A DNA stretch of 64,000 bases from Bacteroidota bacterium (lineage in GTDB: Bacteria; Bacteroidota; Ignavibacteria; UBA10030; UBA8401), in contig JBBAAO010000002.1 of the NCBI GenBank assembly GCA_041658205.1, forward strand, positions 735,775-799,774, in the 5' to 3' direction. A program made the translations under genes and the position numbers. Shown here in pieces: positions 63,773-64,000 of this stretch. The notes beneath the pieces are model-generated. The model was not told where the DNA came from and did no database searches. It saw only the letters and a list, made by a program, of their open reading frames with translations. Positions within the stretch are counted from its first letter, which is position 1. Every line of letters starts with the position of its first letter.

Positions 63773-63802
63773 TAACCCGTTTGGAAACAAACCGACGGTA
63801 AT

Positions 63803-63814
63803 TGTTCTTTGAAA
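63803..63814 (+). promoter_or_regulatory. boxA-like antitermination site in the rRNA leader
   Basis: TGTTCTTTGAAA resembles the boxA sequence used by Nus factors to prevent early termination of rRNA transcripts, and it lies between P2 and the 16S gene. Confidence 0.7.
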
Positions 63815-63896
63815 ATTTGTGTGTACGGCTCAACAAGTCAAAAACTAGACGTTTCATTTATACAAATTCTCACAGTTGAAAATAAAGAAATTTATT

Positions 63897-64000
<104 letters not shown>

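Overview
The window looks like chromosomal DNA of a bacterium from the Bacteroidota/Chlorobiota (FCB) side of the tree, most likely an Ignavibacteria-like lineage. Evidence: secreted proteins with FlgD-like/type IX-type C-terminal sorting domains (a QNYPNPFNP-type motif at about 57270), the fatty-acid cluster order of that group, a 16S rRNA 5' end starting at about 63897, a kdtA gene implying an LPS-bearing outer membrane, and promoters combining TTGAC and TATATTTG. The lineage call is inference; extending the 16S gene would settle it.

Layout. 1-3.2 kb: GNAT acetyltransferase, acyl-CoA synthetase, small LTxxQ-type envelope protein. 3.3-11.9 kb (minus): a tightly packed operon of sensor histidine kinase, FecR-like protein and a giant PKD-repeat secreted protein. 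12.1-18.0 kb: tRNA-Pro, a queuosine-precursor-type transporter, then a coupled run fni / polyprenyl synthase / HPr / Enzyme I, then a phosphoglucose/phosphomannose isomerase. 18.1-20.0 kb: scar region with a nested-hairpin repeat, a lone tyrosine recombinase and a Fic N-terminal remnant. 20.0-28.5 kb: zinc protease/propeller/barrel fusion, PQQ propeller lipoprotein, Crp-type regulator, PHP phosphoesterase, ribH, and a propeller protein with a sorting domain. 28.6-36.6 kb: PUR-type nucleic-acid-binding protein, then yceD-rpmF-plsX-fabH-fabD-[toxin/antitoxin]-DUF3109-fabG-acpP-fabF.

36.6-44.2 kb is an accessory block between fabF and rnc, genes that often adjoin in related bacteria. It starts with three displaced copies of the fabF 3' end, then an array of terminator-like hairpins, a 17-unit 21-bp heptapeptide-type repeat, an ECF-S/DUF362/Fe-S membrane protein cluster, an AT-rich three-gene membrane operon of unknown function, and a frameshifted channel-like gene.

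44.2-64.0 kb returns to core genes: rnc, gcvP, a CoA-binding protein, an Omp85 protein, rsmE; then a REP-associated transposase (with a premature stop) inside a large REP hairpin array; clpX-clpP-tig (minus); a secreted sorting-domain protein, an M14 carboxypeptidase, a Yip1-type membrane protein, priA and waaA (minus); and finally a tandem-promoter rRNA leader and the start of 16S rRNA.

Best candidates for something new: the fabF 3'-end copies (fabF as an integration site), the AT-rich membrane operon at 41.7-43.4 kb, the 21-bp repeat at 37.3-37.6 kb, and the hairpin in the tig leader. All coordinates and motifs were read by eye; no database search was run.
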